A stretch of 64,000 bases of DNA from Scilla litardierei (taxonomy: Eukaryota; Streptophyta; Magnoliopsida; Asparagales; Asparagaceae): positions 353,375,486 to 353,439,485 of the forward strand of contig CM061142.1 of assembly GCA_030789695.1 (NCBI GenBank). Reading direction: 5' to 3'. Positions 44,327 to 53,627 of the stretch are shown one piece after another. The position numbers and the translations under genes were made by a program. Position 1 is the stretch's first letter, and every line of letters begins with the position of its first letter. The notes below the pieces were generated by a model. The model made no database searches, was not told where the DNA came from, and saw only the letters and a program-made list of their open reading frames with translations.

Positions 44327-44987
44327 TCTGGCATAAGGCCTTGATCGATCACGAACATGCCGACTAGCCCATACGGGGTTGCAAAAGGCCTTGGTCGAAC
44401 ACGAATATGCCGACTAGCCCATACGGGGCTAACGACAGTCGTCTGCGGCAAAATTCCCCCATACGGTGGGAAGCGCCTGAATCCATACGGGAACCGACGA
44501 TAATGGCTTGCAGAAAAATCCCCACAGGGGGATCCGGCCTTGGCACGGCTACGGCTCATTCCCGGCAAATGGTCAGGAAGTGCCAAATATTTCACTAGTA
44601 TCATAAGGGTACTAAGTTGAAATATACATTTTTTGAAAAATACGTTTTCATACGTTTTGAAAAATACGTTTTCAAAAACGCTTTTCCGCTGTAAAGTACT
44701 ATAAGATTAATATCGTTTGATAAAGTGAGGGAGAAATATTGAAAGTTACTCTAGATGTTGATTGGAAATGTAGTGACCTTTTCGATTATAGAGTAACATC
44801 TTCAATATTTTTCGAAAGTAACTTATCAAATTATAAATATCATTCCAAGTGGGAGTTGAAATTAGAACTATCCAAATGGGATATTCTATTATCATTTCAA
44901 GTGGGAATTATATTTTAAGAAATTTTTAATGCAATGATTTTGATCAAACCTTCGGTTTTGTGTCTTTTGCAGCATTTTAAAAGTAAA

Positions 44988-46598
44988 ATGTCTTCCGCTT
45001 CAAAGAATATCGTCGCTGAGTTAAACAGAGGTGAAAAACTCAACGGTGATAATTACAAACTTTGGTCCATCAAGATACAATACGTTTTAGAGGAGCAAGA
45101 AGTGCTCGAAACTCTAAAGAACGTAATGATTGAACCCGAGTTGGGCACTATGGCCCAAAACAGACGAGACAATGAAGCTTTTGATGCTTGGTCTCGGAAG
45201 AACAAGATAGCACGCATTACGTTATTAAGCAGTATGGCTGATGACATAATGCGCATCTTCCGAGAACATGACCTAGCCATGGACATATGGTCCAAGCTAG
45301 AAGAGAAGTTCGGTGGCACATCGGTGTCCAAACTTCGCGCCTTAACTATAAGGTTCGATTCATATAAGAAACGTCCAGATCATTCCATGGGGAAACATCT
45401 GCGACATATGGCGAATCTTATCTCGGAGTTAAAGGACGCAGGTCATGTGCTCACTGATGAGCAACAAATCCAAGCAGTCATACGTTTCCTACCAAATGGG
45501 TGGGACCAAATGAAGATGCATCTCACTCACAATGAGAGCATCAAGACTTTCAGCGATGTTTCTAAGCACCTCGAATTAGAGGAAGAGCGGCTTGCGGCTG
45601 CACCTCGAATTAGAGGAAGAGCGGCTTGCGGCTGCCAAGCCAAGTGCAGAAGTGCACATGGTTGCTAGTTCCTCACACGGAGGAAAGAAACGGAAAGATC
45701 GTTCAAAGTTCACTAATGAACGTAATAAGCAACCTGAGTCTACCAAGAAAACCAAACATAAGGGTGGGCACAAGAAATGGCACAAGAAGAAAGACTTGAA
45801 GAGGATCAAGTGCTTCAAGTGCAAAAAGCTCGGTCACTATGATCGTTCGTGTACGAGTGGAGGCGACGAGGTAACTTGTAAATATACTAGTTACATATGT
45901 GTTTCTAGTTCAATATTTCTTGTGGAATCTAATCCATTTTGGATAATTGATTCAGGTGCCACCGACCACATAGCAAGGGACAGACGGTCCTTCGTGGAGT
46001 ATCACCGGATACCCCAAGGAACGAAGTGGATCTATGTAGGAAACAACACACGTGTTGAAGTAAAAGGCGTTGGGACTTGCAAGCTAGTCTTGGACAACGG
46101 CCGCACTCTCCTACTTCATGATGTTCTCTTCGCTCCATATATTCGAAGGAATATAATATCTGTGGTCGTGTTAATGGGTCTTGGTTATAACTGGTTTTTT
46201 CATGATTGTAATGTGGACTTAAGTTGTAATAATACTCTTATTGGTACTGGGTTTGTATTTTAAGGATTTATTGTAATGAGTATAATGTATGATTGCTCAT
46301 GTAATGAAAATTTCCTTATTGCAAATTCTAAGACTTATGAGTCTGATGTGATTTGTTGGCACGCAAGGCTTGGTCATATTGGACCAACACGTATGGATAG
46401 ACCTGCCAAACATGGCCTTCTATCCAATGTTTCAAAGGTTGAAATGTCGACCTGCGAACATTGCCTAGTGGGAAAATCTTGTCGTAAGCCGTTTGGAACC
46501 GGCACAAGGGCCGAGGTTCCATTACAGCTTATCCATTTGGACATATGTGGTTCGATGAATGTCAAGACAAGACGCTGGAAGTCCTATTTCATCACTTT
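44988..46598 (+). pseudogene. C2 gag-protease-integrase, part before G1
   Basis: The start at 44988 (MSSASKNIVAELNRGEKLNG) is chosen as the first ATG of the UBN2-type copia gag; the frame also runs upstream to 44934. Gag blocks: WSKLEEKFGGTSVSKLRALT, MGKHLRHMANLISELKDAG. A 34-bp tandem duplication at 45567-45634 shifts the frame. The next frame gives zinc knuckle CFKCKKLGHYDRSC (45811-45852), protease IIDSGATDHIAR (about 45943-45978), a TAA at 46261-46263, then integrase HHCC (WHARLGHIG ... CEHCLVGK) and the start of the core (LIHLDICGSMNV). It is cut by G1 after ITF at 46599. Confidence 0.92.
45567..45634. repeat. 34-bp tandem duplication in C2 gag
   Basis: 45567-45600 and 45601-45634 are identical. 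The length is not a multiple of 3 and causes the gag frameshift. Confidence 0.97.
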
Positions 46599-46599
46599 T
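46595..46599. repeat. G1 target-site duplication, left
   Basis: CTTTT; repeated at 56113-56117. Confidence 0.93.
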
Positions 46600-46869
46600 T
46601 GTAACGACTGCTTTTCATGTATCTGGATTTAATATAATATAATATATGTTTTGGTGGATTTTCTCCTCATGTGTGGTTTTCGTCTCCGTAGTTTTCATTT
46701 TCGATCGAATCGTCGATGTTTTCTCGTTTCTTCCTTAGGATTGTCGATTTTGAAGTATGTCACTCGTGACGGACTTCATAACGGTCGTATCTAACTTTTA
46801 GATCAAGCCTAGGAGTCTTAGGAATCGATCCCGGGGCCCCGCGCTCCGTATCGGTACTTTTGGTGCTCA

Positions 46870-47287
46870 TTAGCCGGTGTAAGAAGGGCCACCGACCGAC
46901 TAGATGACGATCCAGTCGGTCGGCAATCCTTCTTGGACCGACTAGTTAGCTTTCTAAATTTCTCAGGAGTTACTGTTTATCGTTAGTCGGTCTAAGAACG
47001 TTGGTTGACCGACTAGGTTGCAAACTAGTCGGTCAGCAATGCTTCTTGAACCGACTAACTCATCATATTATTTTTGTATCAGTTACTGTTTACTCTTAGT
47101 CGGTCTAAGAACGTTCATCGACCGACTAGATGCTAAACTAGTCGGTCAGTACTTGTTCAGGGACCGACTAACTCTAGAATCCTATTTTCGTTCAGGAGTT
47201 ACTGTTTGCACTTAGTCGGTCAGCGTTGGTCGACCGACCGACTAGTTGCCAAACTAGTCGGTCAGTGGTTGCTCTTTGACCGACTAA
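46870..47287. repeat. G1 LTR inverted-motif array (GACCGACTAG/CTAGTCGGTC)
   Basis: Four modules start at 46870, 46983, 47096 and 47212. In each, four 10-bp half-sites alternate in orientation with start distances 24, 18 and 24 bp: TTAGTCGGTC, GACCGACTAG, CTAGTCGGTC, GACCGACTAA. Dyad centres are therefore 21 bp apart. The first module is the most degraded. Confidence 0.93.
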
Positions 47288-47330
47288 CCAGTGTTAAAAC
47301 CCTAATTTCTGGGCAGCTGCCAGCCCAACC

Positions 47331-47338
47331 TATTTAAA
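47331..47338 (+). promoter_or_regulatory. G1 LTR TATA box
   Basis: TATTTAAA followed by a C/A- and CT-rich leader. Confidence 0.6.
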
Positions 47339-48091
47339 CCCAACCCAAACGACTTCTTCTTCTCCAACACGACCCAAAACCCTAAAAACTTCCCCCTTCA
47401 GCCCCCATCTTCCTCCAAGCTCCATTTCTCCATTCCAAGCCCTAAATCCATCATCCAAACCATCCATTCACTCTATCTACCCCTCATCTTCCCCAAATCT
47501 CCATCAAAACCCATCAAAACCCCCAAATCCCCCAAAACCCTAGTTTCCCCAAACTTCTCCAATCTTCTCCAGATCTGATCCTAGGGTTCCCCGGAGTGTT
47601 TCTTCCGTCTCCTCTCGGTAAGAAATCGATCAACCATTGTTTTCTTAACCTATTTATAATTTTATGAAAACCCTAATTAATTTCAAGTGTTTGGTGCTTG
47701 TTTCCCCCATAACAGCGATTTCCCCCGTAGATAGCATCCGTGTGACGAAGCGATCGTCAATCCCCGGTGCTAGGCAAGTGAAACTTGCCACTTAGGGTTT
47801 AGGCCATGTTTTAGGCCATTTGCTTGTCGTAGGCGTAAAAGAGGCTAGGCGACGAAATGATACTCGCCTAGGCGCAAATTGGGGAACTAGCTTGACAACG
47901 AAGCTAGTTCCGACATTTAGCATGTTGCACAATTTCCATGTCATATTTACTTTCAATTAACGGTACGCGAATGTGTTCATGTCATTGCATTTTGCCTGTC
48001 ACGTTTAAATTCCATTAACGGTACGCAAATAATTTGTCATGTCCTCGCATTCTTTAGTGTTGCTGTGATTGCGTAGCTTTGCTACGATGCA

Positions 48092-48259
48092 TGTGTTCCT
48101 GGCTCGTGACCAGAAGCGAGCATCATGAGTTGCTAACCCCAACGCTCGATATATTGAATTGTGAACAACACTACTTGTGTTCCTGGCTCGTGACCAGAAG
48201 CGAGCATAATGAGTTGCTAACCCCAACGCTCGATACGTTGAAATGTGAACTAAGAATGC
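48092..48259. repeat. 84-bp tandem repeat in G1 LTR
   Basis: Two units from 48092 and 48176, each with GCTCG/CGAGC inverted around TGACCAGAAG. Related single or diverged units occur in G2 (near 61600) and in the 35-kb LTR fragment. Confidence 0.85.
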
Positions 48260-48633
48260 AAGCTCAATGTGCGGGGCAACCTCAGGCTCACTAGCTGAGC
48301 TCAATGTGCGGGGACCCCAGGCTCCATATCGTGTGGGTATTGGGTAGTGTTTAGTGCCGATCGGTCTGAAATGCTATGCCATTCAGCGAAGGGCTTAAAC
48401 ACCTACAAAATGTGAATTGATTGAATTGATAGTAGCTTGGCTACTCTTGTCTTGTCCCGATAAATTGTTCCCTTGTACAAATTGTCTTGCCATGTTTTAA
48501 TTGTGCACTCATGTTATAACTGCCATGTCATGCATACTAAACTGCTAGGTTGCTAGTTGCCTTACCTTCAGTTTCCTTGCCCAAGTCTTTTTAGACTTGC
48601 TGACATGTGCCCCTTTACTCTTTTGGGTGACAC

Positions 48634-48741
48634 ATGTTAGATCCTGAGCCTGAGTACCTCGTTGAGGACGAGGTGTTTGCTGACGCCGAGCCCGAGCTTG
48701 TGTTTGACGGGGAGTACGTGGACACTGGGGACCAGTCCTAG
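48634..48741 (+). CDS. Acidic mini-ORF in Tekay-like LTR (5' LTR of G1)
   Basis: 35 codons, MLDPEPEYLVEDEV ... FDGEYVDTGDQS, very rich in Asp/Glu. The ATG lies in the 3' arm of a hairpin. The same ORF, same length and same termini, is in the diverged G2 LTR (61959-62066), with several synonymous differences and no indels. It could be a translated peptide or a chance frame. Confidence 0.4.
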   Translation: MLDPEPEYLVEDEVFADAEPELVFDGEYVDTGDQS

Positions 48742-49092
48742 TGTCTTCGTTGTGTTTTGCTTTTATTAGACAGTTGTTTTGTTATCGGTGCGTAGCACCT
48801 ATACTTTGTTATGTCGTTTCTTTTGTTGGCCTTGTTCTGGGCCTTAGACTCTTTTCTTTTAGCCTGTTGGCTTTTCTGGATGTTGGACTTTTGTTGATGT
48901 TGGACAATTTGTGAGATGTGGAATTTTATTTCAGTCTCTCCTTGTGTTATTATTGTTATTCTGTCGTGGTTACAGGGACCTGTTTATGTATTGTGGATGC
49001 TTATCGGGTTTGGGGCTTCACAGCTCCACTCTCGTGCGGACCTTTTCACGTCTCGCCTCCATTTTTGGGAAGCGGGTCGTGACAGGTTTTAG

Positions 49093-49108
49093 TGGTGGCC
49101 CATGCAGG
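49093..49108 (+). promoter_or_regulatory. G1 candidate primer-binding site (unusual)
   Basis: TGGTGGCCCATGCAGG, 8 bp after the LTR end, is shared with G2 (TGGTGGCCCAAGCAGG). It begins with TGG as a primer site must, but is not the initiator-Met type usual for Tekay. The matching tRNA is not known to me. Confidence 0.4.
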
Positions 49109-49229
49109 TCCCCTTCTGTAACTGCGATTCTTGGAATAGCGATAATAATATTAGAATGTCCAACAAATTAAGTTCGACGTCCGAGTCATAAGCTATGAGT
49201 CTAATCTGATTCGTTTTCTGTGTCACTAG

Positions 49230-50402
49230 ATGGCAGGGAGACGTTTCACCCGTGGTGGTGGTAGTGGCGCGGTCCCTCATGATGAGGAGCCTGAGCGGGA
49301 ACCCACCAGCGGTGAGATGATGTGGACGATGTTGCAGATGATGCAAGTGCAGCAGGGCGTGCTTCTGCAAGTCCAGAATGCTCCACCTGCTCGAGCTGCC
49401 TGGGCTCTTCCGGATGTTCCTCGCTCTGAGCCAGGAGCGAAGCAATTTCGGGAGCTGGGTCCCGCATATTTTGATGGTTCTGAGGGTCATCTGGCTGCCG
49501 ATGAGTGGATTCGGAACGTCGAGGACAATCTGAAGATGGCCAAGATCACCCCGGCTGGATGGGTTGATTTGGCGAAGAGGCAGCTCAATGATAATGCTCG
49601 GAACTGGTGGGATGCTGAAGAAAAGTTGTTGGTGGAGCCGATAGCTTGGGCTACCTTCAAGGCCAGATTTGATGGTGAGTTCTTCCCGAAAGCTGCCAGG
49701 GAGGAGATGCTGCAGCGTTTTATCGATCTGAAGCAGGGGAACTCGTCGGTGGACTTGTACCACCAAGAGTTCATGAGGCTGAGTCGGTTTGCACCGAAGA
49801 TGGTGCAGGACGCTGAGGAGAGAGCTCAGAGGTTCCTGCAGGGGCTTGCTTCGGAGCTCCAGAGTTTTGTGACCTCCTCTGATCGGGAATCTTATCAGAA
49901 GGTTCTGGTCGCTGCCAAGAGGCAGGAGCTGCTCGTGAACCAGAGGAGGGGATCTGTTGTTGGTGCTGGGAAGAGGCCTGTGGAACAGGCGAGAGCTGTG
50001 GTTAGACCTGGATTCAGGCCTAATCAGTCCGCTCAGTTTAAGAGGCCAGGAGGGCCTATTCCGAAGTTTTGCCATTTCTGCGGCAGGCCCGGCCACGTCA
50101 AGGATCAGTGTCGGAAGTTTCTGGGCCAGTGTTTGATTTGTGGTGATGCTTCTCATGTCGCAAAGGATTGTCGGCATGCGGATCCGCTGCGGAGGGCACC
50201 TGTTGCAGCGCAGCCATTGCAGCAGCGTGCGTCTGTTCCTGCTGGACGTGGAGCAGCTCTTGTTCCGCAGAGGCAGGCTTTTCAGCAGGCTGTTCCGCCA
50301 AGGAGGCAGGCTTTTCTGATGACCGCTGCGGAGAGCGCGGCTGTGGATGAGGTTATCGCAGGTAATCCTCACTCTAGCTGTTACTTTCCTAGCTGGTTTT
50401 GA
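49230..50402 (+). CDS. G1 gag polyprotein
   Basis: An intact 390-residue frame. It starts MAGRRFTRGG at the first good ATG after the LTR. Retrotrans_gag core: AADEWIRNVEDNLKMAK, NWWDAEEKLL, FKARFDGEFFPKAAREEM, LYHQEFMRLSRFAP. Two CCHC zinc knuckles follow (CHFCGRPGHVKDQC, CLICGDASHVAKDC), then a Gln/Ala-rich end. It assembles virus-like particles and packages RNA. The last 13 residues (after EVIAG, 50363-50399) come from a putative retained intron, so unspliced RNA would give this Gag and spliced RNA would give Gag-Pol. Confidence 0.9.
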   Translation: MAGRRFTRGGGSGAVPHDEEPEREPTSGEMMWTMLQMMQVQQGVLLQVQNAPPARAAWALPDVPRSEPGAKQFRELGPAYFDGSEGHLAADEWIRNVEDNLKMAKITPAGWVDLAKRQLNDNARNWWDAEEKLLVEPIAWATFKARFDGEFFPKAAREEMLQRFIDLKQGNSSVDLYHQEFMRLSRFAPKMVQDAEERAQRFLQGLASELQSFVTSSDRESYQKVLVAAKRQELLVNQRRGSVVGAGKRPVEQARAVVRPGFRPNQSAQFKRPGGPIPKFCHFCGRPGHVKDQCRKFLGQCLICGDASHVAKDCRHADPLRRAPVAAQPLQQRASVPAGRGAALVPQRQAFQQAVPPRRQAFLMTAAESAAVDEVIAGNPHSSCYFPSWF

Positions 50403-50474
50403 TTGTTAGATTATGTTGTTTGCTTGAACATGGTTGTTTGCTAGACTAGGGTTTGATTGTTAATTGATTGTTAG
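50362..50474 (+). other. Putative intron 1 of G1 (gag-protease junction)
   Basis: 113 nt, GTAATC...TTGTTAG, T-rich with stops in frame. Joining 50361 to 50475 changes EVIAG-stop-region into [23 protein letters not shown], the normal gag-protease linkage of this lineage. The same intron (111 nt) is in G2. Confidence 0.75.
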
Positions 50475-51235
50475 GTGTGGTTTTGGTTTGCACATTTCCT
50501 GCACGAGTCCTCTTTGACTCTGGTGCATCGATGTGCATTATTTCTCGGAGCTTCGTGGAGAGGCATTCCTTGTCGACGTCCCCTCTTCCCAAGAGTTGGA
50601 ATATCGTTACAGGGAATGGCGTGGTCTCGGTGCATCGTGGTTGCAATTCTTGCTCGTTGGTGGTCTGTGGACATGAGCTTTTTGCTGATTTCATTGTCCA
50701 CGACATCATCAACTATGATGCAGTTCTTGGGATGGACTGGCTTGCGAGCTTCTATGCTACGATCGACTGTCGGAGAAAGAAGGTGGTGTTCGAGATTCCC
50801 GGACATCCAGTGTTTGAGTTCAGTCGTGGTAGTAGTTCGCTTGGTCCTGTCAGATTTCGGGCCAGGCCGGTGGAGGCTGTGGCTATGCAGATGGAGCTGG
50901 AGTGGCCAGCTGTGGTGCGAGATTTTGGTGACGTCTTCCCCGAGGAGATGTCCGGTTTGCCACCTGATCGGGCTCTGGAATTTTCTATCGATCTCGTTCC
51001 AGGTGCGCAGCCGATTTCGAAGGCGCCGTATCGTATGGCACCTGCAGAGTTGGAAGAGTTGCGGAAGCAGCTGGATGAGCTTTTGCAGAAGGGTTATATT
51101 AATCCTAGCGTGTCTCCGTGGGGAGCACCGGTGTTGCTGGTGAAGAAGAAGGATGGTTCGCGTCGCATGTGCGTGGACTATCGGGAGTTGAATGCGGTGA
51201 CCATTAAGAATAAATCCCCGTTGCCTCGCACTTAA
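50475..51235 (+). pseudogene. G1 protease and RT start
   Basis: Protease [13 protein letters not shown] with [10 protein letters not shown]; linker [22 protein letters not shown] start [40 protein letters not shown]. It then stops because about 289 bp, including the catalytic FIDD region of RT, are missing compared with G2 (63524-63812). The junction falls at a shared TCG. Confidence 0.92.
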
Positions 51236-52605
51236 GGACGGTGTTGGAGATTTTGAGGAAGCATCGGTTGTATGCTAAGTTTTCGAAGTGCGAGTTTTGG
51301 CTGGATCGAGTTGCTTTTCTCGGGCATGTGGTGACTGGAGATGGTATTTCAGTGGATCCTGAGAAGATTCGGGCCATCAGGGAGTGGCCTGTTCCGTCGT
51401 CTGCGTCTGAGATTCGGAGTTTCCTTGGACTTGCTGGTTACTATCGGCGATTCATTAAGGATTTTTCTCGTATTGCTGAGCCGATGACCAGGTTGACACG
51501 GAAGGATGTTGTTTTTGTTTGGTCGGGTGATTGTGAGAGTGCTTTTGGTGTTCTGAAGGAAAGGTTGACGACTGCCCCTATTCTTGTTGTGCCTGATCGC
51601 AGCGGTGGATTTGAGATCTTTTGCGATGCTTCTGGCAAGGGTCTCGGTTGTGTGTTGCATCAGCACGGGCACGTTGTGGTGTATGCGTCTCGTCAGCTTA
51701 AGGTTCATGAGAAGAATTACCCGACGCATGATTTGGAGTTGGCTGCCGTTGTGTTTGCTCTTAAGATTTGGAGGCACTTCCTGTTGAGTGAGAAAGTGAA
51801 GATTTTCACCGATCACAAAAGCTTGAATTATATTTTCACTCAGAAGGAGCTCAACATGCGACAGCGTCGATGGTTGGAGCTTATGGCGGATTATGATATT
51901 GATTTGCAGTTTCACCCTGGCAAGGTGAATGTGGTTCCGGATGCTTTGAGTAGGCTTCCGGCGGTAATGATTTTGACCTCGCAGTGGAGATTACAGCAGG
52001 ATTTTTGCGAGTCTGGTGTGGAGATTGTTCTTCCTGGAGAGGCTTCGTCGTTGATGTACATGCAGGTACAGTCGACGATCGTGGATCGGATTAAGGCTGG
52101 CCAGGCTGAGGATCCGAAGCTGGTGAGGATTCGGGAGCAGGTGGAAGCCGGTCTGCGGACTGACTTTTTGGTTCATGAGGATGGCTCGCTGAGGTTTGGA
52201 GCCAGGTTGTGTGTGCCAGCTGGGGATATCAGAGAGGAGCTGATGGTGGAGGCACACAGTTCGCCGTATTCTGTGCATCCTGGTGGCACCAAGATGTACC
52301 AGGATCTTCGTCTGATTTATTGGTGGCATGGCATGAAGAGGAGCGTGGCTCGGAGTGTAGCCAAGTGTTTGGTTTGCCAGCAAGTGAAGGCGGAGCATCA
52401 GCGTTCGGCCGGGTTGCTACAACCGCTTCCGATTCCGGAGTGGAAGTGGCAGCACATCACTATGGATTTCGTGACTGGACTACCTCGGAGTCCGAAGCAG
52501 AATGACGCGATTTGGGTGATCGTAGATCGATTGACCAAATCCGCGTACTTTTTTCCATTCCGAGTGGGACAGTCCACTGAGGCGCTAGCGAGAAGATATA
52601 TGGAG
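51236..52605 (+). pseudogene. G1 RT thumb, RNase H and integrase start
   Basis: Resumes at [24 protein letters not shown] sequence after the deletion, in a frame that matches the upstream part if 289 bp are put back. RT end: [20 protein letters not shown]; RNase [49 protein letters not shown]; integrase HHCC ([13 protein letters not shown] ... [11 protein letters not shown]) and first catalytic Asp ([10 protein letters not shown]). Exon ends ARRYME at 52605. Confidence 0.92.
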
Positions 52606-52678
52606 GTAAAATTCTTTTTACTCTCCGTTTTTATTTCCTTTTCCTAGTTTGGATAGTGATGTAACGTGAATCGTGCAG
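52606..52678 (+). other. Putative intron 2 of G1 (within integrase)
   Basis: 73 nt, GTAAAATTC...TCGTGCAG, T-rich, with a stop in frame. Removal joins ARRYME to [20 protein letters not shown] exactly as in related integrases. Confidence 0.82.
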
Positions 52679-53581
52679 GAGGTTGTGCGACTTCACGGAG
52701 TCCCCGTGAGTATCGTGTCTGACAGAGACACGAGGTTCACATCTCAGTTTTGGCAGAGTTTGCAAAAGAGCTTGGGTACGCGTCTGAGTTTCAGCACGGC
52801 ATACCATCCGCAGACGGATGGCCAGTCCGAGAGGACGATTCAGATTTTGGAATACATGCTGAGGGCGTGCATGTTGGATTTCAAGGGTTCGTGGGAGGAC
52901 CATCTACATCTGGTAGAGTTTTCCTACAACAACAGCTTCCAGGCGAGTATTGGCATGGCGCCTTTCGCCGCTCTTTATGGGAGGAAATGTCGATCGCCAT
53001 TGAGTTGGGATGACGTTGGTGATCGGGAGTTGTTGGGACCTGAGATGATCGTGGAGGCCGTGGATATCGTCAGGAATATTCGGGAGAGGTTGAGAATTGC
53101 TCAGGACCGTTTTAAGCATTGGGCGGATGCTAAACGTCGTCCTTTGGAGTTTCAGCCGGGCGACCATGTGTTCTTGAAGATTTCCCCGAATTGTGGTGTG
53201 ATTCGTTTCGGGAAGCGTGGAAAGTTGAGCCCGTGATACATTGGACCATTTGACGTTTTGGAGAGGGTTGGCGAGGTAGCTTATCGCTTGGCCTTGCCGC
53301 CATCTTTGGAAGGAGTTCACAATGTTTTCCATGTGTCGCAGCTTCGTCGATACATTAGCGATCCGTCTCATGCGGTGGATTTTTCGGAGATTACCGTTCG
53401 CCCCGATATGACGTATGACCAGCATCCCGTGCAGATTCTGGACAGGCGTCAGAAATCTCTTCGGAACAAGATTGTCAATCTTGTGAGGGTGATGTGGCGA
53501 CACGGTTCACCTGGAGAGTCTACTTGGGAGAATGAGGATGAGATGCGAGAGCGTTTCCCACTTTTGTTCCCGGACTCGTGA
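52679..53581 (+). pseudogene. G1 integrase end and chromodomain-like tail
   Basis: Second catalytic Asp ([13 protein letters not shown]) and Glu ([17 protein letters not shown]), then the GPF/Y-type region (YIGPFDVLERVGEVAYRLAL) and tail ILDRRQKSLRNKIVNL ... WENEDEMRERFPLLF, like the chromodomain end of Tekay-type chromoviruses, thought to bind modified histone tails. One nonsense change, TGA at 53234-53236 where Arg (CGA) is expected. Confidence 0.9.
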
Positions 53582-53613
53582 GTTTTTGGAAATTCCGAGG
53601 ACGGAATTTTTCT

Positions 53614-53627
53614 TAAGTTGGGGAGGA
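53614..53627 (+). promoter_or_regulatory. G1 polypurine tract
   Basis: AAGTTGGGGAGGA directly before the 3' LTR. Confidence 0.75.

Larger units (their letters stand above)
43415..44987 (+). other. C2 leader region
   Basis: 1.5 kb between primer site and gag ATG with no supported gene. It holds the GGCC-rich array (43855-44275), a TTGGTCGACCAA pair (44293-44326), two tandem units of about 54 bp (near 44336 and 44390, AAGGCCTTG...CATACGGGG), and a short AT repeat at 44631-44685 (23-bp period). TGTCTTTTGCAG just before the ATG (44960-44971) looks like a splice acceptor, so the leader may be spliced; unproven. Confidence 0.6.
46600..49084 (+). repeat. G1 5' LTR
   Basis: 2485 bp, TGTAACGACTGC...GGGTCGTGACA. 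U3 carries a four-module inverted-motif array (46870-47287) that ends 44 bp before a TATTTAAA box (47331-47338). Further features: an 84-bp tandem repeat (48092-48259), a hairpin (48601-48639) and a 35-codon ORF (48634-48741). Confidence 0.95.

Noticed and set aside
43748..44367. Several overlapping ORFs of 86-192 codons on both strands in the C2 leader
   Set aside because: Produced by the GGCC-rich repeat composition; open in many frames and without known motifs.
49089..50372. 427-codon minus-strand ORF opposite gag
   Set aside because: Shadow of the gag reading frame. Codon periodicity, two zinc knuckles and the gag core are on the plus strand.
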